In this document: positions 22,286 through 31,320 of the stretch, piece by piece
How positions within the stretch are numbered: position 1 is the first letter of the stretch
How the letters are laid out: the number at the start of each line of letters is the position of its first letter
Assembly: GCA_025594325.1 (NCBI GenBank)
Contig: JANHCV010000005.1
Coordinates: 585,501 to 649,500 of the forward strand
Direction of reading: 5' to 3'
Length of the DNA stretch: 64,000 nucleotides
Origin: Blastocladiella emersonii ATCC 22665
Taxonomy: Eukaryota > Blastocladiomycota > Blastocladiomycetes > Blastocladiales > Blastocladiaceae
Made by a program: the position numbers and the translations under genes
Notes under the pieces: model-generated
The model's database searches: none
What the model was told of the DNA's origin: nothing
Seen by the model: the letters and a program-made list of their open reading frames with translations, nothing else

Positions 22286-22291
22286 AGCCGG

Positions 22292-22310
22292 TTTTGCATC
22301 AAGTTACATG
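22292..22310 (-). promoter_or_regulatory. Conserved start-stop (ATGTAA) leader element of LRR genes
   Basis: A 19-nt sequence, TTTTGCATCAAGTTACATG on the plus strand, is identical at 19488-19506 and 22292-22310, directly upstream of two family start codons. Read with the gene it supplies an ATG immediately followed by TAA, then a second short ATG. The copy at 27.3 kb has ATGAAA instead. Confidence 0.5.
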
Positions 22311-22404
22311 TGAGCCAGAGCTCTGTCTCAAGGTCGGGCGAAGAAAGCGTTCGCCGGGCCCGCTGATCAGCCCGCGAAGCCGGGGGAAGCTGTTGGCGGC
22401 CTGC

Positions 22405-22436
22405 GCCACTCACATGATATCTCGCCGCGTCTCGCG
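22405..22436 (-). promoter_or_regulatory. Family promoter element (CATGTG core), second copy
   Basis: GCCACTCACATGATATCTCG followed by CCGCGTCTCGC lies 120-151 nt upstream of the start at 22285, the same spacing as the element at 19597-19629. Confidence 0.6.
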
Positions 22437-22540
22437 AATTTGCCGTCACACAGCCTTCGGCTGGCACCGGCGCAGGGCTTTGCCCTTTCGCCCTTGCCTT
22501 TGGCCGTCCTCGCCTCGCGTTCGCTTCCCCTCTTCAGCGT

Positions 22541-22780
22541 TCATGAGTGTAAGTCGGCAATGAACACCTTTTCAGTTGCGCACACTTTTCTGATTCCGGC
22601 TCGCATCCTCGGGAAGAATGCTCGCGAGATAGACGCGTTACCCGCGTCCAAGTTGACCACGTTGCGCAGCGCGTGCACCTCCTGGCGCATCAGCGAGCGC
22701 TTGGCGACCTTGAACTCACCCACGGGTGTAAGCACGCTGACGTGCAGGTTGCGCGTGATCGCGAGGTCGATGAAGCGTCA
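22541..22780 (-). other. Orphan coding remnant of unknown type
   Basis: An open stretch ending at a TGA (22541) reads RFIDLAITRNLHVSVLTPVG, then EFKVAKRSLMRQEVHALRNV, VNLDAGNASISRAFFPRMRA and a C-terminal KVCATEKVFIADLHS. The amino-acid order looks like a real protein C-terminus, but no start codon or splice site leads into it. On its upstream side it borders the minisatellite region. I cannot name the family. Confidence 0.35.
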
Positions 22781-22910
22781 TTATAGACAGACAGCATCGT
22801 CGTTGCCTCGTTAGGTCGATAATCAACGCCGCAGCCGTTCATCTTCATGATCCCGCAGAGCGCACAGTGCACGGGCGACGCCAACGGCAACGCGCGCAAC
22901 GTCCGCGTTG

Positions 22911-23745
22911 TTGTCGGCAGCCAGCGTCGCCTTGTCGCGTTGATGATCATCGTCGCCTTGTTGCGTTGAAGTTCAGCGCCGCCTTGTTGAGTTGGTGATC
23001 AGCGTCGCCTCGTTGCGTCGATGATCAGGTTTGCCTTGTTGGGTTGATAACCAGCGTCGCCTTGTTGCGTAGATGACCAGCGTCGCCTCGTTGCATCCAT
23101 GACCAACGTCGTCTTGTTGGGTTGATGCCAGCGTCGCCTTGTCGAGTTGATAGTCAGCGTCGCCTTGTCGAGTTGGTGATCAGCGTCGCCTTGTTGTGCT
23201 GGCGACCAGCGTCGCCTTGTTGTGCTGGCGACCAGCGTCGCCTTGGTGCGTTGATGTCCAGCGTCGCCTCGTTCCGTGAATGTCTAGCGTCGCCTCGTTA
23301 CGTCAAAGTTCAGCGCCACCTCGTTACTTTAATGTTCAGTGTCGCCTCCTTGCGTTGATGACCAGCGTTGCGTCGTTAAGTTGCGGATCAGCGTTGCCTC
23401 GTTGCGTTGATAGTCAGCGTCGCCTCCTTACGTCAATGTTCAGCGTCGCCTCGTTACGTCAATGTTCACCGTCGCCTCGTTGGGTCGTGATCAGCGTCGC
23501 CTTGTTCCATTGATGATCAGCGTCGGCTCGTTGCATCGATGACCAGCGTCGGCTCGTTGCATTGATGACCAGCGTCGCCTCGTTGCATCGATGACCAGCG
23601 TCGGCTCGTTGCATCGATGACCAGCGTCGCCTCGTGGCGTCGTGATCAGCGTCACCTTGTTGAGTTTGTGATCAGCGTCGCCTCGTTGCGTCAATGACCA
23701 GCGTCGCCTCTTGCGTTGATCATCGGCGTCGCCTTGCCGCGCAGC
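22911..23745. repeat. Minisatellite, ~26-27-bp units, about 30 copies
   Basis: Units of the form GCGTCGCCTTGTTGCG plus a GATGACCA-like spacer repeat head to tail over ~835 bp. Most copies differ by a few bases (TTGTT/TCGTT, GATGACC/GATGATC, some units 23-29 nt). The array has no sustained codon logic on either strand and separates the LRR gene at 20.5-22.3 kb from the next block. Confidence 0.85.
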
Positions 23746-24181
23746 ACTAATGGGAGCCAAGGCGAGGATTGAGTGCTGCGCTTGAGAGTCAACAAGCAAA
23801 CAAGGTGAGTTAGCTCGGGTTACGCTCAGATCGTCATAGCGAAAGTATTGCGTTACTGTCGAGTTTCTGCCCAAACATATGGTTGCTCATCTCCATCGCG
23901 ACACGATCAAGGCAAGGATCAGGGGCTGCGACTCAACTCAGCCGCGCTGCTGCTGCTGCTGTTGCCGCATAACATGCTGCGCAGAGCGACAGCGACAAGG
24001 TAACACGTAAGGTGAACCGCCGCCTTGGCTCAGCTGCAAAATTAACTTTGTAAGGAAGCTAAACGAGGTACAGTCGCCAACTTGGCGCGGATGCGGCTAA
24101 AGTCGCACAGCAACCAAGAATCGTCATTGACACGTTGAGTAGCAACAACAGAGTACATTTTTGTTGCGGGTTGACTTTGAT

Positions 24182-24841
24182 TCAGCAAGGGCGCGCGAGG
24201 GAGAAAGGGCGAGGGGACGCGTTCAGCCACTCACGTGACATGATGAGACAAGCCCAAATGTGACAATCAACGCCAGACCCGGTGGCGGAGCAGGTGGAGG
24301 TACGGTTGCAGATGCGGGAAGCTGAAAGCGAGCTGGGTGCGACCGTCGAGGACAAGGTGGTTGAAGTAAGTGAAGTGCTTACATGCGCGTTGAACGGTGG
24401 CACGCGCGTTGAACGGTGGCACGCGCGTTGAAAGTTCAGAGCGGTGGCAGGGTCGTTGTTGATGAGGGCGAGCCGCAGGGCTGAGATGGAGGACGGGTAG
24501 CGCAGATCTGCGGCGGACAGCGACAGCGACGCGAGCAGGCCGTGGTATGCGTCAATCAGCTCATGGAGCCTCTTTCTGACAGACTCGGGGGAGCGTGTAT
24601 GAGCAGAATGTTGAGCGAGCCAGGCGGCAGCGTGTCGAGCGGCAGCAGCGCGGTGGCCGTGCGACGCGAAGGTGGCGTAGTTGCTCGAGTCGAGGCAAAG
24701 CCAGTCGACGAGGCGGTCACACTCCTCCGCGGTCCACCTTGGCCGACTGTCGTGTTGCGGTATGTTACAGCCGCTCAAGTTTCGTTTCGTGGGGGGGGGG
24801 AAGTGAAGGGCGCACGGCGGCCGAGCCAAAGTCGCGAGCAA
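24182..24841 (-). CDS. Hypothetical protein with SANT/Myb-like segment
   Basis: A 219-residue open frame. Residues ~34-105 (PRWTAEECDRLVDWLCLDS, then AAARHAAAWLAQ, RSPESVRKRLHELIDAYHGL) resemble a SANT/Myb or trihelix DNA-binding fold: tryptophan near the start, three helices, and a basic K/R-rich recognition helix. Beyond residue ~135 the frame runs through 21-nt direct repeats (24383-24432) and may really enter an intron at GTAAGC. The start and 3' end are therefore uncertain. Copies of a GCGTTCAGCCAC...TCACGTGACATG sequence lie at both ends. Such domains occur in transcription factors and in DNA transposon accessory proteins. I cannot choose between them. Confidence 0.4.
   Translation of the reverse strand: MLATLARPPCALHFPPPTKRNLSGCNIPQHDSRPRWTAEECDRLVDWLCLDSSNYATFASHGHRAAAARHAAAWLAQHSAHTRSPESVRKRLHELIDAYHGLLASLSLSAADLRYPSSISALRLALINNDPATALNFQRACHRSTRVPPFNAHVSTSLTSTTLSSTVAPSSLSASRICNRTSTCSATGSGVDCHIWACLIMSREWLNASPRPFSLARPC
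24383..24432. repeat. 21-bp direct repeat, about 2.5 copies
   Basis: The unit CGCGTTGAACGGTGGCAC recurs at 21-nt spacing within the 3' part of the SANT-like open frame. In that frame it yields a repeated seven-residue peptide. Confidence 0.7.
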
Positions 24842-24951
24842 GCCGCAAAACGCGTTCAGCCACAGTCACGTGACATGTACGACGTGATGAAACCAAGTGA
24901 AATCCGTCAAGAGCACGTGAATCAGGACAGACTTTCGAAGGGGTCACCCAA

Positions 24952-25023
24952 TATTTCAGGGCATCAGGGCAAAGTCCTGCATTTCAGGGCAAAGCCCTGC
25001 ATATTTCAGGGCAAAGCCCTGCA
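24952..25023. repeat. Short tandem palindromic repeat (three copies)
   Basis: Three consecutive copies of TTTCAGGGCAAAGCCCTGC (the first with variants) occur here. Each contains the inverted repeat CAGGGC-AAA-GCCCTG, so each copy can fold as a 6-bp hairpin. Confidence 0.75.
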
Positions 25024-25505
25024 CGGGGCGGGACGCTGCGATCAAGGGAACTGCTGCGATGCTGCTCACGCGTTAGCGCATGCCGCTTAGAGTACGAGTT
25101 TTGGAGTTCCGAGTCCAAAGTGTGTGAGGCTTTCATCTTGGTTGTCCAACGCACTCTCGCGGCTGCGTGGCCCCGCGGCAAAACACATGCGCTTGAGCGC
25201 CTCGGCAGAATGCTCTACGCTCAGCTTCGCACTGACATGGCGTTGGAGCTGATCTGCGACGTATGATGGAACCGCGAACTCGGCCGGCACACAAATCTGA
25301 CAAAGCGGGGGATCGCGTTGAAGTGCCAGGCTGCTTGCGTGGCCTATCACGGAGGCCACGTCAGGACATAGCGCCGCTCAGCGAGTTCTTTAGGGTCAAA
25401 AGTACTTCGATATATCGACAAAATAAACACAAATGTGATAGGCATAACAAAACGCGCGACTATCAACCTCACCCATCATCCCAAACATCAAATTCAGTTG
25501 AGTTC
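25024..25505. other. Gene-poor spacer
   Basis: Holds a 90-codon minus-strand open frame (25087-25359) with plausible but unrecognised protein sequence (ICVPAEFAVPSYVADQ...). There is no splice or promoter support, so I do not call it a gene. Confidence 0.4.
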
Positions 25506-27322
25506 TCAATCAAGATCGCCACCAAACTCGTCCTCATCCTCGAGCTCCGAGGCGTCAGAATCTTCAGGTCCTTCGCCCTCCTCGTCTTCCACTTCGCCGA
25601 ATTCGAAATCGCTGAAGTTGAGACCGTCGCGCAGCTCCACTGAGGCGGCGTTGCGCAGCGCGCGTTCGCCGGCCCGGCCAATGTGGTTCTGGCCGAGATC
25701 GAGCGTAACGAGTTTGGGCGGAAGATGTTTCGCGAGGCGGAACGCGGTCACGTCAGAGAGGCTGTTGTCGCGGAGCGAGAGCGCCTGCAGCGTCGCTGGG
25801 AGCGCCGGGATAAACTTTTTCATCATTGGGTTGGTGAAGTCCATGCTTTCGAGATACAAGCCGACGAGGCGCTGCGGCATCCGTTTTGTCAAGACGTGCA
25901 GCCCAAGGTGGCCAAGATAAGTGTTCTTGGACAAATCGAGCGTCTGCAAGTCGGTCAGGCGCGCCAGATAGTGGTCAAGAGAGGCCGGGCCAACCATGCT
26001 CTTGAACACGCGAAGGTACGAAAGCTCGCGCGGGAGAAGGCTGACAAGCTTGTGGTGGCTCGACTCGTAGTTGTAATAAGCGATGGAGAGGGTGCGCAGA
26101 TTCGCGCAGTTGCCCTGGAGCGCGCGGTGCAGAGCACGAACAGCCTGGGCGCTTTCCAGAGAACAGCTGACGTCGAGCGAGTTAAGGGTTGCAGGTATGC
26201 GCCAGCGCAGCTCGCGATCAGTCACAGAGTTGCTAAGCTCGTTGTTGTCAACGCGCAAGCGAAGGAGGCCGGGCGGGAGGAGCGGAGAGATCATTTCAAA
26301 GCCTTCGCCAGTCAGACCCGTGTGGCTGAGGCCAAGAGAGGTGAGAGTCGGCGGCAGAGCGCGAATGATCTGCAAAAGGCCAGCGTCCCCTATCCTGCAA
26401 CGGGCGAGATCGAGAGAAGTAAGCGTCGCGGGAAGCGATGCAAGGAGCGCGGACATGGTGCACGGCGACGCCACACTCTCCGTAATCGTGAGGGACTCGA
26501 GCTGCGACGGCCACGACCAGCCAACGAACGCGGCTTGCGGGAGCGACGACTGGAACCAGTAGCCATCGAGTTTGATTGTCGCCAGCGCGGTGTTGAATCG
26601 GAGCGCAAGCAGCCGGGTGAGGTCGTAGACGCAGGACGAAATTTCAAGAGTGGTAAGCTTGCACTTGGGGCTCGCGAGCGGCTCATTGAGCAGTTGGATT
26701 CCATCCATGGTGATGATCTGGTCCCTGAGAGTGAAAGCGTCGATAGTTCCAACACCAAGGTCGGCCACACTCGCAATGATAGTTGCGTCTGGAATGGGAG
26801 AGTCCTCGTACGTCTTACGGCGCGAGGGTGTTAGCAAGGCCACGAGAAACGGTAGGGATGCCAGGGAGAACGTACGATTGAGTCGTGGCGGTACTTGGCC
26901 TTGCCGATTCCAAGTGCAGGGCGAGCGGAACTATCAACCAGGTCTGCCACGATTGCCACGCCTGAAGTGCGGAATCACTCCAAGACGGCAAGATGACGGT
27001 TCTTGGCGGCAAAGTGTGTCGCCCTGCCTTGCAGGTCGAGCGGGAGGCCGAGCTCGCGTCGCCTTACAAGGACGTCAACGCGGCCGCTCGCCAAGGCCCC
27101 GCTGACGGACAGGCTCGGTGCCTGCGAGAAAATGGCGCGCTGTACAGCCGGAATGTCGCGCTCACGCATCACTCGGGCGTACTGCGCGAGGCCCTCGAGG
27201 TCGTCATGGTCGTAGTGACCGCGGACGGCGCGGACCAGGATCGCTTCAATGATCGAAGGGATGGTCAAGCGCGGCGTAGAGGCTTCCATTGGATCCATGG
27301 TGTCGGTTGCAGCAAGTTTCAT
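25506..27322 (-). pseudogene. F-box-like/ankyrin/LRR family copy with in-frame TGA at a conserved Trp
   Basis: Exon 1 27322-26876 (MKLAATDTMDPMEASTPRL; a second start at 27298 matches paralogue starts better) and exon 2 26813-25506 are joined by a 62-nt intron (GTACGT donor, GCTAAC branch, TAAG acceptor). Exon 1 has the module IPSIIEAILVRAVRGHYDHD, LEGLAQYARVMRERDIP and HLAVLE, then TGA (26975-26977) exactly where paralogues have TGG of LEW, then FRTSGVAIVADL in frame to the splice site. Exon 2 (435 codons plus stop) is fully open with ~14 LRRs and a strongly acidic tail. Everything but one base is intact, so this is either a very young pseudogene, a sequencing error or a read-through gene. 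A truncated 116-residue F-box-like product is also possible. Confidence 0.75.
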
Positions 27323-27582
27323 GCGGGCAAAGTCCCTCTGATAGGGTGGGCAACACGAGCGAGGGAAGTCGCAAGCGGTTGCGCAGGACGCGTCGCGCGG
27401 CTGGTCGCGCGGTACCACCGCGCGCCAACGCGAGAGTCGCGTTCTTGGACTCTTCCTTGGAGTACTTTGGTGCGCCCGACGCTCTCGGTCGTCATCCGGG
27501 TGAACGAAACAGAGTCTCTGTCCGTGTCGGTTGCTGTGATTGTCATTGTGAACGATGACAGGTAGGGCAAAGGAAACAGCAA

Positions 27583-27653
27583 GCATGCATGGTTTAATGG
27601 TAAAATTCTACCCTCCCAAGGTAGAGCTCCGGGTTCGATTCCCGGTGCATGCA
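27583..27653 (+). tRNA. tRNA-Gly (anticodon CCC)
   Basis: A complete 71-nt cloverleaf. The acceptor stem GCATGCA (27583-27589) pairs with TGCATGC (27646-27652), with discriminator A. The D-arm is GGTTTAATGGTAA-like. The anticodon stem CTACC/GGTAG encloses loop CTCCCAA with CCC at 27615-27617. The T-arm carries GGTTCGATTCC, which is also the B box. A T5 run at 27654-27658 terminates RNA polymerase III. It decodes GGG glycine codons. There is no intron. Confidence 0.97.
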
Positions 27654-27767
27654 TTTTTGTTTTGGGTTCAGGTTGTCGGTCTCACGGCGGGCGGACCTTG
27701 AACGGATCAAGCGATGCGCATCGACCGCGGGCGGTCCTTTCTCCCCGCAACCAACCCACCGACTGCC

Positions 27768-28556
27768 ATGCAACTACCACGTGAAATCATCGAGCCGATC
27801 CTCGTCTCCGCGGCCCAGCTGCCCGACCAGTCGCCGGCCGATCTGCGCGCGCTGCTGCACGTCCTGCCGCGGTCGGGTGAGCGCCGCGACCCGCTCGTGC
27901 GCGCCATCCTCCCGCGCCTGCCACACTGTAGTCTCGACGCGGCCTCCGCCTAAGGTCGCGTCGACGTACTCGATCTGTTGCAGCGCCATGGTCTCATGCT
28001 GCACTCCACGCGCGACGTACTCGACCGCGCGAGCGGCAACGGCCACGTCGCCGTTCTCACGTGGTGGCGCGCGTCGGGGTTGCGCCTCAAGTACTCGAAC
28101 GCCGCGCTGCGGTGGGCGAGTGCGAACGGCCACCTCGACGTGCTGCAGTGGTGGCGCGACTCGAACCTGTACCTCAAGTACTTAACGAAAGCCATGTGGG
28201 CCGCGTCCGTCAACTCGCGCCTCGACGTGCTCGACTGGTGGAAGGCAAGCGGTCTCCCGCTCCGATACAACTACCTCCCCGTCGACGACGCGGGCGTGCA
28301 CGGCCTCGTCAGCGTGCTCGAGTGGTGGAAGTCGAGCGGGCTGCCGCTCAAGTACACGTCGCGGTCCGTCAACGGCGCGAGCGCGCGCGGCCGCGTCGAC
28401 GTGCTCGAGTGGTGGAAGGCGAGCGGGCTGCCGATCAAGTGCTGCAGCTTTGCGATTCAAAGCGCGCTCATAAACCGCAATTTTTCGGTCGTCGAGTGGT
28501 GGCTCAGCAGCGGACTCGAGCTGCGCCTTTACAGTCGATCGCAACTCATGATCAGC
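27768..28556 (+). pseudogene. F-box-like/DWW ankyrin-repeat gene, 3'-truncated, with a possible in-frame TAA
   Basis: MQLPREIIEPILVSAAQLPD is a clear F-box-like start. Six ~36-residue repeats follow (GHLDVLQWWRDSNLYLKY, GRVDVLEWWKASGLPIKC). At 27951-27953 the frame meets TAA inside the first repeat (SLDAASA then GRVDVLDLL; a paralogue has ASAQGR). An alternative is a 78-nt phase-1 intron, 27876-27953 by consensus (GTGAGC donor, CTAAG acceptor), which would restore the frame as PRSGRVDVLDLL but remove half a repeat. The sequence loses homology near 28556, where it abuts an oppositely oriented LRR-gene fragment, so the natural 3' end is gone. Such repeat proteins probably bind other proteins; the partner is unknown. 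Confidence 0.6.
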
Positions 28557-28869
28557 GCGCAAAAAGCGGTCAGTCGGTGCGCCTCTACCGCGAGCTCGCT
28601 CGGGCGGGCGAGAGGAAGGCCCAGCTCTATGCGCTTTTGCAGCGCCGCGAATCGCCCGTCGCGAGCCGCACCTTTTACTGAGAGACTTGGCGAGCGCAAA
28701 AGGATGGCACGGACGACGCGGGGGATGTCGTGCTCGCGCATGACGCGGGCGTACTGGGCGAGTCCCTCGACGTCAGTCGGATCATTGTGCGCGAAGACGG
28801 CGCGGACCAAAATATCCTCGACAATGGAGTTTTATAGCAAGTCTCGGTCTATTTTCCATTAGTTGCATG
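28557..28869 (-). pseudogene. 5' fragment of an F-box-like/LRR family gene
   Basis: The start MQLMENRPRLAI is at 28869, as in the copy at 31 kb. A one-base frameshift near 28833 separates it from NSIVEDILVRAVFAHNDP, DVEGLAQYARVMREHDIPRV and LSVKGAARDGRFAALQKRIE. Homology stops at VEAHRLTA (about 28560), where the truncated DWW-repeat gene begins on the other strand. No LRR exon remains. The upstream promoter element (28971-29000) is still recognisable. Confidence 0.7.
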
Positions 28870-28970
28870 GTGATCTACGTGGGTACTCTCTCGCGATACG
28901 GGAGAGATGGCCGAGTCGGGCACGCAGCCGTTCGCGGGGCTTCGCGCTTGAACTCGCTCAATCTTGTGAC

Positions 28971-29000
28971 CGTCACATGGATTTCACTTCGCGTCTCGCG
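28971..29000 (-). promoter_or_regulatory. Family promoter element, third copy (upstream of a gene fragment)
   Basis: CGTCACATGGATTTCACTTC followed by GCGTCTCGC, 102-131 nt upstream of the fragment's start codon, with the CACATG core kept. Confidence 0.5.
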
Positions 29001-29218
29001 TCTCACGTCTCACGCTTGGCGCAGTTTTCGGGCTAATGGGTACTCGGCGTCAAAAAGAAGGGCAATGAGCAAAAGCGCATACCATGAGAATCAACTGCAA
29101 CTCGAAACCCAGCAATGCGTGTTATCTCGCTGACAGTTTCAGCCAGACATTTGCTGACACTTGAATACAATATATTTCTTCAAAATTACGACTCATGGCA
29201 AGTTGAGACTTGTAGCGT

Positions 29219-30981
29219 TCACGAAGCATCGTCAAAGACCAACCCGCCAAGCAAAGCGGGCGGGGCCTTGGCGCGGAGCACGGCCTTGCCTTCCTCACTA
29301 ATCCCCTCGCTGTCCTTCATGACGAGCTGCGTGAGGGTGGGCGGAAGCTTCCCAGCAAGAAACTCGGCACCTTCGTCCGTGATCAAGTTCCCTGACAGGT
29401 CTAGGATCTGGAGCGACTTGGGAAGGCCCCAAGCCAGATGGAACAACGCCGTGTCACGCATGTTGAGGTAATCCAAGGACAGCTTCGTGGGATGCGACGG
29501 AAGATGGTCGGTGAGCGTCTCTAGAAGTTCGGGATGACGGTCCAGGTCGAGATAAGCGTTGCCGCCCAGATCGAGCTCGCGCAGCGAGTGCGGTAGGCGC
29601 TCGACGAGCTACTTGAACGAAGACTTTAGCATGTTCGTTTGGATGAACGTAAGGACTTCACGCGACGGGGAAATCAAGTCGGCAAACTGTTTATGTCCTT
29701 CCTTGGACAAATCGATGGAGGATACCGTGAGAGTTTTAAGCTGGCGGAACGCCGGCTGTCGTGCGATCATGAGTAGATCACTCTCGTCCAGCTCACAATA
29801 ATCAAGGCAAAGCGTCTCGATACCCGGCCGCAGCGCTCGAGCCAGGGCCAGGGCCTCCACTCCAGTGAGATCACAGTGTGACAAATCAAGGCTCACGAGC
29901 GTTGCAGGGAGGTCCCACTGCTGCGCGTGTATGATGGTCGACGGGTGGGCAAAGTTGTGGCTCACGTTAAGGACGCGGAGCCGCGGGGGAAGGTACATGC
30001 TGGCATCGCTGAACCCGCGGCCGCTGATGTTGGCGGACTGGGTCGTGAGCGAGCGGACAACTGGTGGGATGGCATGAAGTACCACGATCAGCCCAGCGTC
30101 GGCAAGACTAATGGCCTCGAGTTCCAGCGTATGGATCGTCGGCGGGAGCCGAACAAACAGTCCCGCGAGCAATCGCGGCATGACAACAGCTTTGCTAAGG
30201 GTCAGATGCTCGAGTAGCGGCGGCCACCAAAACCCGTCGAATTCGGCGAGCTTGGTGTCGGGATAAAACCACGAGGGCTCGATTTCGAGGCGGGTAATAG
30301 TGGCGGGAAGGCGCAGAGCGAGCAAGCGGGCCACGTCCAGCGTGCAGGTGTGGTCGATGGCAAACGTGGTGACGCGTTGGTTTGGACTCGCAAGGGCGTC
30401 GTTGAGCGCAAGGATCCCGTCCATGGTGATAATCTGGCCCTGCAACTTGAGCTCCGTGACTTGGCCGCTGGCAATTCCAGCAAGACTCGCGTTGATCTGC
30501 TCGTCCAGCTCTATCGGTGTGCCGTCACACCGTAGCTTGCAAGACGGTCGAGTGAGACAGGAGTGGCGAATGTGATTGTTGAGTGTCAACGTACCCCGAG
30601 AGAAACTTGAACTCGAGCGTTAAATGCAGAGTAGTCTGCCGGTACGCGCGCCTCGCGAATCCATTCCAACACGTCAAGGTTACGCTTGCACACGACCATC
30701 TCGAGCAGGTCCTCGGAAAACGCGATTGGAAGACCCAGCTGCCTGCGCTTCTCGAGAGCTGCGATCTCGCTGTTGTAAGCCGAAGTCTCAACCGAGAGCA
30801 TTGGCGAGAGCAAGAAGATGGCGCGCACAACGTTAGGAATGTGTTGCTCGCGCATCACGCGGGCATACTGAGCGAGACCGGCAACGTCGTTCGGGTCGTC
30901 GTGCGCGAGGACGGCAAGGACCAAAATCTCCTCGACGATGGTGGGTATAGATAGCTTCGGTCCCGTTTCCATGAGTTGCAT
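29219..30981 (-). pseudogene. Divergent F-box-like/LRR family copy with in-frame TAG
   Basis: Exon 1 30981-30595 (MQLMETGPKLSIPTIVEEIL, then DVAGLAQYARVMREQHIP, LDVLEWIREARVP) and exon 2 30535-29219, with a 59-nt intron (GTACGT donor, GCAAG acceptor), are in phase. The LRR exon differs more from the other copies (VTELKLQGQIITMDGILALN, then LPATITRLEIEPSWFYPDTK). The frame is broken at 29609-29611 by TAG (MLKSSFK, stop, LVERLPHSLRELDLGGN), after which ~130 codons of clear LRR sequence continue to a second stop (LLGGLVFDDAS). An intron could in principle skip the TAG (AAGTAG resembles an acceptor), but no well-spaced in-phase donor is convincing. The 309-codon exon ending at the TAG could still give a shorter protein. 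Confidence 0.65.
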
Positions 30982-31090
30982 TGCGGGAAGTGCTCTGTCG
31001 CCTTCTTGGGAGGGAGGACTGGGAGAGCGAGCGAAGGCAGCGGAGCGGCGGCAACCGACCGACTTGCGCTGCGAGAACAGCGCCCCGTGC

Positions 31091-31122
31091 CCCTCACATG
31101 ATATCACCTCGCGTCTCGCAAG
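31091..31122 (-). promoter_or_regulatory. Family promoter element, fourth copy
   Basis: CCCTCACATGATATCACCTC followed by GCGTCTCGC, 110-141 nt upstream of the start at 30981. On the other strand a related GCGAGACATCACGTG at about 31231-31245 lies ~80 nt before the TEX47-like gene. Confidence 0.6.
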
Positions 31123-31320
31123 TTCGCGCCATCCAACGACTTCGTTACGCATAACATAGCAGACCGTCCTAATCTTCCTCCCTGTGCGGCGGTGATGCCG
31201 ATCACTCGCGGGACGGCCGTCGCGAAGCACGGAGTGCGAGACATCACGTGTCCCAAGACCGACGCGTTCTCCTCGTTCGCGACGCGTCCATCCACGCTCT
31301 CGCACCCCAACCAGGTCACT

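Noticed and set aside
22911-23745. CRISPR-like array
   Set aside because: Units are contiguous 26-27-mers without distinct repeat and spacer parts, in a eukaryotic genome.
24785-24800. G-run (GGGGGGGGG) as a regulatory site
   Set aside because: A single homopolymer, possibly a sequencing uncertainty. No partner motifs.
26975-29611. Stop-codon reassignment (TGA = Trp, TAR = Gln)
   Set aside because: Housekeeping genes in the window end in TAA (elongase), TAG (RPP14-like, ERT1-like) and TGA (panB, CDK), so all three act as stops. The interrupted genes are better explained as pseudogenes.
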